A stretch of 64,000 bases of DNA from Bolinopsis microptera (taxonomy: Eukaryota > Ctenophora > Tentaculata > Lobata > Bolinopsidae): the NCBI RefSeq assembly GCF_026151205.1, contig NC_087074.1:4774001-4838000 (forward strand), given 5' to 3'. Shown here in pieces: positions 59,688 through 64,000 of the stretch (positions within the stretch are counted from its first letter, which is position 1; the number at the start of each line of letters is the position of its first letter). The position numbers and the translations under genes were made by a program. Below the pieces are notes generated by a model, which saw nothing but the letters and a program-made list of their open reading frames with translations, did no database searches and was not told the DNA's origin.

Positions 59688-61339
59688 CGGGTATATGGCC
59701 CCCAGAATATAGGTGGCCCCCATAATATAGGTCATGTTAGTGGATACAGTTCTAACCAAGATAAGCGATACTAATGGGATCTGTTACTGCTATGTTGGAG
59801 TAAAACATGTAACTAATGTTTCTGGATAAAAATTTTGGACCTACATGAGGTATTTTGGTATATTTGGTCATGACAGCGAAAGATTTAAACGATGTTGTCA
59901 TTTTCTAGAGGGGTAAATATGGCGAAAAATTGTCATGACAAAAATCTGTCCAACACATGCCATTAAGACTACTGGTATGAGTATAAGTATTATTTTAAGC
60001 TATCTTTTCATCGAGACATCTGCAAACTGACAATTTGGAAAAAAGTTATGGCCACCACAATTTTACGGGCCCCCAGAATATAGGTCTATACGACCCCCAG
60101 AATATAGGTTGGTCAAAAACCCTGAACATGCCCAAAACCATGCTTTGGGATGCTCTACTTGTAGCTACTAGTCTCCTGAACCCACATATCAAGTTTTATC
60201 AAAATTGGATAAAAATTGGCCGAGTTATGGGATAAAAACAAAAACCATATGCCCATATTTGGGCATACGCACCAAATTTGATCGATTTTGGTCCATAAAT
60301 TGGTCAAATATCAATATTTTTGAATGAAACCAACTTTATATGGAAGGTAAGCATATATTACACATTCTCTATGATTATCAGCTCAATATCTACCTAACTG
60401 TGGATTCTGTGTTCAAATAATCGCAAAAAATGAACAAAATCGCCCATATCTCAAACTGACTTCGCTCAAAACAATAGAACTCAATAGGGTTTCAATATTT
60501 TCACATGAAATTTTCAGAATCAACGTAGAATTGTCTCATGACCTTAAGTTTTGGGACAGAATTTTGAGTTAGGCCTTTAAAAAAATTTGGCGGCCAAAAA
60601 TGTCTGATTTACAGTCATTGAGGTGCACATTGTATTGATACAGATAAAAACAGCCCCCCTCAATCATATCTAGGGACACTCCTTCAATCTTATTTAAGTA
60701 TTTAGTTAAGATCCCTAGTAAATGAGTGCATGAAAGCTTTTTAACTAGTAAAATTAAAGATTTTACTCATTACGGGTATATGGCCCCCAGAATATAGGTT
60801 TTAAAAAAAAAATAGCGACCAAGATTCTGCATTTTCTCTGTCACCCTGAGCATTAAGGAATGTGGGGTAGTGATGAGAAACAGTTAAAGAACATATGCTG
60901 AAGAGATGGCATCATCAAAATGTATGAAGGTGGAGTATTTGAGGACGATTTTTGCATACCTATATTCTGGGGGCCGTAGTTTTTGATTTTTTGCTATTAA
61001 GTATACTCTAAACCATTTCAATTTAGTATCTGGAGCCATTGGCATCATCAATACAGTCTCAGCAACATATTCTGACTGCATATAACTGTCTGTGACAATT
61101 TTAGAACAACTTAGGAACAGATGTTTGGACCTATATTCTGGGGGCCCTGTTAAAAAATGGTATTTTTACAGGTGAAAAAAAAGTACACTTAAAAACCTAA
61201 TAATTATTTTCAACTACCCAAGAAACATTTAAAGGGTTATTATGTACATATTTACAGCCCTAAACATGCTTAGAAGTAGTTTTAACACCTGTTTCTAAGT
61301 GCTCAAAAAACGACCTATATTCTGGGGGCCATATACCCG
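59688..61339. mobile_element. TA-flanked element with iterated GGCCCCCAGAATATAGG motif (element D)
   Basis: Ends CGGGTATATGGCCCCCAGAA and its complement, flanked by TA (59686-59687 and 61340-61341). The motif CCCCCAGAATATAGG recurs near 59700, 59718 (variant), 60070, 60093 and 60784, and in complement near 60960, 61131 and 61316. A full terminal repeat preceded by TA also occurs internally at 60774, so a smaller element (60776-61339) may be nested. A stretch at about 60110-60440 matches the arm of the foldback at 36669 (CCTGAACATGCCCAAAACCA and onward). No protein is recognised. Confidence 0.85.
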
Positions 61340-62035
61340 TATTCTTTAACGTCTCCGAGGCAGTTTCGTCGCAGCTCAAAGTCTAGAATTAATAGATTAG
61401 ATTAGATTTGAAAAATTTTCAAAACGGTATATACAAATCAACAGGATTATAAAACATAAAAATAAAAACCGCTTTGTCGGCAAATGCCAGGGCCCTAACA
61501 ATCCACTCAAAAAAAATTCAAAACAGGACCCAGAAGCTTGTAAGCCACTGGTCAAAAAAAAGTGAAATCTAATTAAATAAAGATTTTGTTCAAAAATCAA
61601 ATAAAATCAAAATTACGCGACCAAAATTCAAAAACTCTCATAAATGTGGAAATCTTAGTATCAATCAATATCCATGATCAGAATAAATGAGGAAAAACGC
61701 GAAAATCACATACATTACTGTATTACAACAGATGTCAAAAATTGTTATTAACAGAGATCCAATGTGTCCATAATAAAATAATAAAGTTCAACTAGCTACC
61801 CAATCAAAAGGTAGTCAAGACAGGGTAACTAGAGTAGTAGGCAGTAACTTAGTAATAATAGCAGAGTAGGGATAAATTTGCTATCAGTGAGAAAGATGAG
61901 GGAATAGTCAGCATCAGGATGCAGAGATTTCCCGTATGCGTCCATGCTTTAGGTGTAATGTCAAAGTTGTGACTTCCAGTAAGATCAGGTAATCTGGTGA
62001 TCTTAAACCCGAGCATCTCGAACCCCGTTTGACTC

Positions 62036-62085
62036 TTCTCACCCGGTGTCGCACAATACATGTACTGTGCGACACCAAGTGAGAA
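62036..62085 (-). ncRNA. Strong hairpin in the LINE 3' region
   Basis: TTCTCACCCGGTGTCGCAC pairs with GTGCGACACCAAGTGAGAA (17 of 19 pairs) around a 12-nt loop. It could be a 3' recognition element for the LINE's reverse transcriptase or a chance palindrome. Structural call only. Confidence 0.4.
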
Positions 62086-62448
62086 AAGCTGCTGAAATAA
62101 GGTTACGGAAAATGGGGGGGGGGGGGGGGGGGGGGGGTTATCAAACCCCCACATAGTAAAGAAACGGGGCGTTTAATGAGGGGGAAGTGTTGGAGCTATG
62201 CCCCTCAGGGGGTAATTTAAGATTCAAAATAGAACATTAAGCAAGGTAAAACAGCTAAAAACGCAGCTCAAATGATCACACACACTGAATAAGAATTGTC
62301 ACAAATTGAAACATGAACATGCACATGCAGTCGGAATTACCCAGCTTGAACAAGAATCCAAAAAATGTCCAATTTGAACATGTAAATGTACATGCAGTCA
62401 CATGCCAAAATATCAAAAACATGCAATATGGTAACAACATGCATGGTG

Positions 62449-64000
62449 TTAACGTGTAACTGAGTATGACTCGGGGTTCTTAGATGCAGTGACAAAAAAT
62501 GTTTGCGCATCAAGATTGGATGGTTCCCATGTGTTATTTGAACCATTAGATTGGTACATGAGAATGAACTGCTTAATATTGTTCTTGAAGGATGAAATTG
62601 TGGTAATATTTCTAGTGAGATAACTTGAGTTGTTAACAGCATTCCAGATTCTGGGAACAGCGTATAACATGTTGTGCATATTATCTTTATAATACACTCT
62701 AGGACAAATAAGCCGTTTATCGTTAACAGCTGAAGTTTGAAAGTGTTTTCTTAGTAACGTTGGGTAACCACCAGCATGCACTACCTGAAATCCCTCAGTG
62801 AGAATAAATTTATGATAAAGTCCATACACGGTAAGCACTTTGTTTTCACTGAAAACACGCTTCGTATTTCCTTGCTGATGTTTGTTAACTCTGCGAATCC
62901 CGAACACATTTCTTAATGCCTTTTTTTGATTGATAAAAAGTTTATTCAACTTATTAGTTGCTGTGCTGCTTCCCCAAACCGTGATCCCATAGGAGAGATG
63001 CGACTGTACGAGTGCATTAAAAATAGCAATTCTTAACATTTTAGGGGCGGTTTTACGAAGTTGATAAAGCACACCATTAACTTTGGAAACCTTCTTCCCG
63101 ATATAGTTTATATGATCTGACCAATTTAGCGACTCCTCAATAAACACCCCTAGAAACTTGATACATTTAACTCGCTGTAAATTGTAGCCATCATAGGTCA
63201 AAGTATAATTATCAGCCTCAAAATTAGGCTTCGAGCGAGGTGTTCTGAAGAGCATGAATTTAGATTTAGTAAGGTTAATATGAAGGTAGTTGGCATCAAT
63301 ATAAGATTTAAGATTGCAAAGAAGTGCGTTCGCTTTTTCAAAAGCACCACCCAGAGTTTCACTTGTAATAAACGTATTGCAGTCGTCTGCAAATAAGACG
63401 AACAAGTTTCTATCTGCACAATTGCTCGTACAGACTGCAGTATTGTCACAAGTACATTGACAAGATGTTACGTCATTTATATACAAAATAAAAAGTAGTG
63501 GACCCAGGACAGAGCCTTGGGGAACGCCACAAGTTATAGGGAGACAATCGGAAAAAGTGTCCTGATCAAAATGAACATATTGAGATCTTCCTGTAAGATA
63601 GCTTGCAAGAAGTTCATTAGCCTTCCCTCTAATTCCGTAATGATACAGCTTTTGAAGTAAGATAGAATGTTTGATAGTATCAAATGCTTTAGAGTAATCT
63701 ATAAAGATAGCTAAAGTGTGATTTTTCTGATCCAGACTTTTTAAAATGTTGCAGATAGACGTGTTAAGTGCCTGTATGGTCGAACGCCCACTTCTGAATC
63801 CAAACTGACCCTCGTGGAGAACATTTTCTTTTGTAAAAAACGAAATTAACCTTGACTGTATCAGCTTTTCAAAGATTTTGGAAAAAACTGGAAGTATAGA
63901 AATTGGTCGATAGTTTGAAACAGAGTTACGGTCACCACTTTTAAAAAGCGGTAAAACTTTGGCAATTTTAAGTTCCGAAGGAAATAATGAGTTGTTCATA
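62449..64000 (-). CDS. LINE reverse transcriptase, partial
   Basis: 516 residues are visible on the minus strand, open to the window edge. Blocks: KIAKVLPLFKSGD, NYRPISILPVFSKIFEK, EGQFGFRSGRST, IFIDYSKAFDTIKH, CGVPQGSVLGPLLFILYIND and the catalytic LFADDCNTF (F in place of the usual Y). Then come LGVFIEESLNW and a C-terminal domain. A Cys-rich insertion (CQCTCDNTAVCTSNC) lies just before the catalytic motif. N-terminal endonuclease, if present, is outside. No stops, so a fairly young copy. Confidence 0.88.
   Translation of the reverse strand, partial: MNNSLFPSELKIAKVLPLFKSGDRNSVSNYRPISILPVFSKIFEKLIQSRLISFFTKENVLHEGQFGFRSGRSTIQALNTSICNILKSLDQKNHTLAIFIDYSKAFDTIKHSILLQKLYHYGIRGKANELLASYLTGRSQYVHFDQDTFSDCLPITCGVPQGSVLGPLLFILYINDVTSCQCTCDNTAVCTSNCADRNLFVLFADDCNTFITSETLGGAFEKANALLCNLKSYIDANYLHINLTKSKFMLFRTPRSKPNFEADNYTLTYDGYNLQRVKCIKFLGVFIEESLNWSDHINYIGKKVSKVNGVLYQLRKTAPKMLRIAIFNALVQSHLSYGITVWGSSTATNKLNKLFINQKKALRNVFGIRRVNKHQQGNTKRVFSENKVLTVYGLYHKFILTEGFQVVHAGGYPTLLRKHFQTSAVNDKRLICPRVYYKDNMHNMLYAVPRIWNAVNNSSYLTRNITTISSFKNNIKQFILMYQSNGSNNTWEPSNLDAQTFFVTASKNPESYSVTR

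Larger units (their letters stand above)
61390..64000 (-). mobile_element. LINE (CR1/Jockey-like), 3' part, runs off the window
   Basis: Minus-strand ORF2 enters at the right edge and ends at 62449. About 1 kb of 3' UTR follows down to a TCTAATCTAATC-like tail near 61390-61405. A poly-G tract (62114-62140) and a strong hairpin lie in the UTR. The 5' end is outside. Confidence 0.75.

Overview
The window is AT-rich eukaryotic DNA from an invertebrate metazoan. Evidence: a 24-exon EIF3C gene with GT-AG introns, a cluster of recently duplicated C2H2 zinc-finger genes, an interstitial tract of the TTAGGG telomere repeat, and a very high load of LINEs, DNA transposons, a Helitron, a tRNA-derived SINE and a Ty3/gypsy element. 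A cnidarian would fit, but I cannot fix the phylum from sequence alone.

Layout. 1-775: satellite array. 1107-6121: TA-flanked inverted-repeat element carrying a LINE, which carries a Helitron. 6545-45250: tandem zinc-finger cluster. Its units are about 1.5 kb (one coding block plus conserved flanks), and several have been blown apart by insertions. The unit that begins as a broken gene at 6545 and the next intact gene at 24710 were once adjacent. They are now separated by, in order, a Transib/RAG1-like transposon (8663-12589), a gypsy element (12620-17565), a LINE with a nested element (17683-20294), and a composite element with a cloverleaf palindrome (20494-24587). Further on lie a second Transib-type element inside a zinc-finger coding region (29200-34286), a foldback element (36669-38937), a SINE (39066-39361), and a foldback element with telomere repeats in its loop (42236-45215).

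46895-58779: EIF3C on the + strand. A four-exon secreted-protein gene lies antisense in its largest intron (51802-53430), and a G-run-ended element sits in intron 4. 59210-59623: the first two exons of a small coiled-coil gene, followed by another iterated-motif element (59688-61339) and a minus-strand LINE running off the window end.

Most notable points. (1) A full-looking RAG1-like transposon has exact CACAGTG ends, a 5-bp target duplication, the predicted DDE residues, paired zinc ligands and a C-terminal CX2CX3GHX4C motif. (2) It and a second, transposase-less element both have ends in which CACAGTG and an inner CATG block are separated by 6 bp at one end and 16 bp at the other, a 12/23-like asymmetry. 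(3) Four unrelated-looking TA-flanked elements share one architecture: short motifs near the ends are repeated many times inside. (4) Five independent insertions fall within about 165 bp of the zinc-finger unit's 3' flank. Paralogous units give the empty-site sequence for most insertions, so many boundaries are exact. All family calls are by eye; no database search was run.
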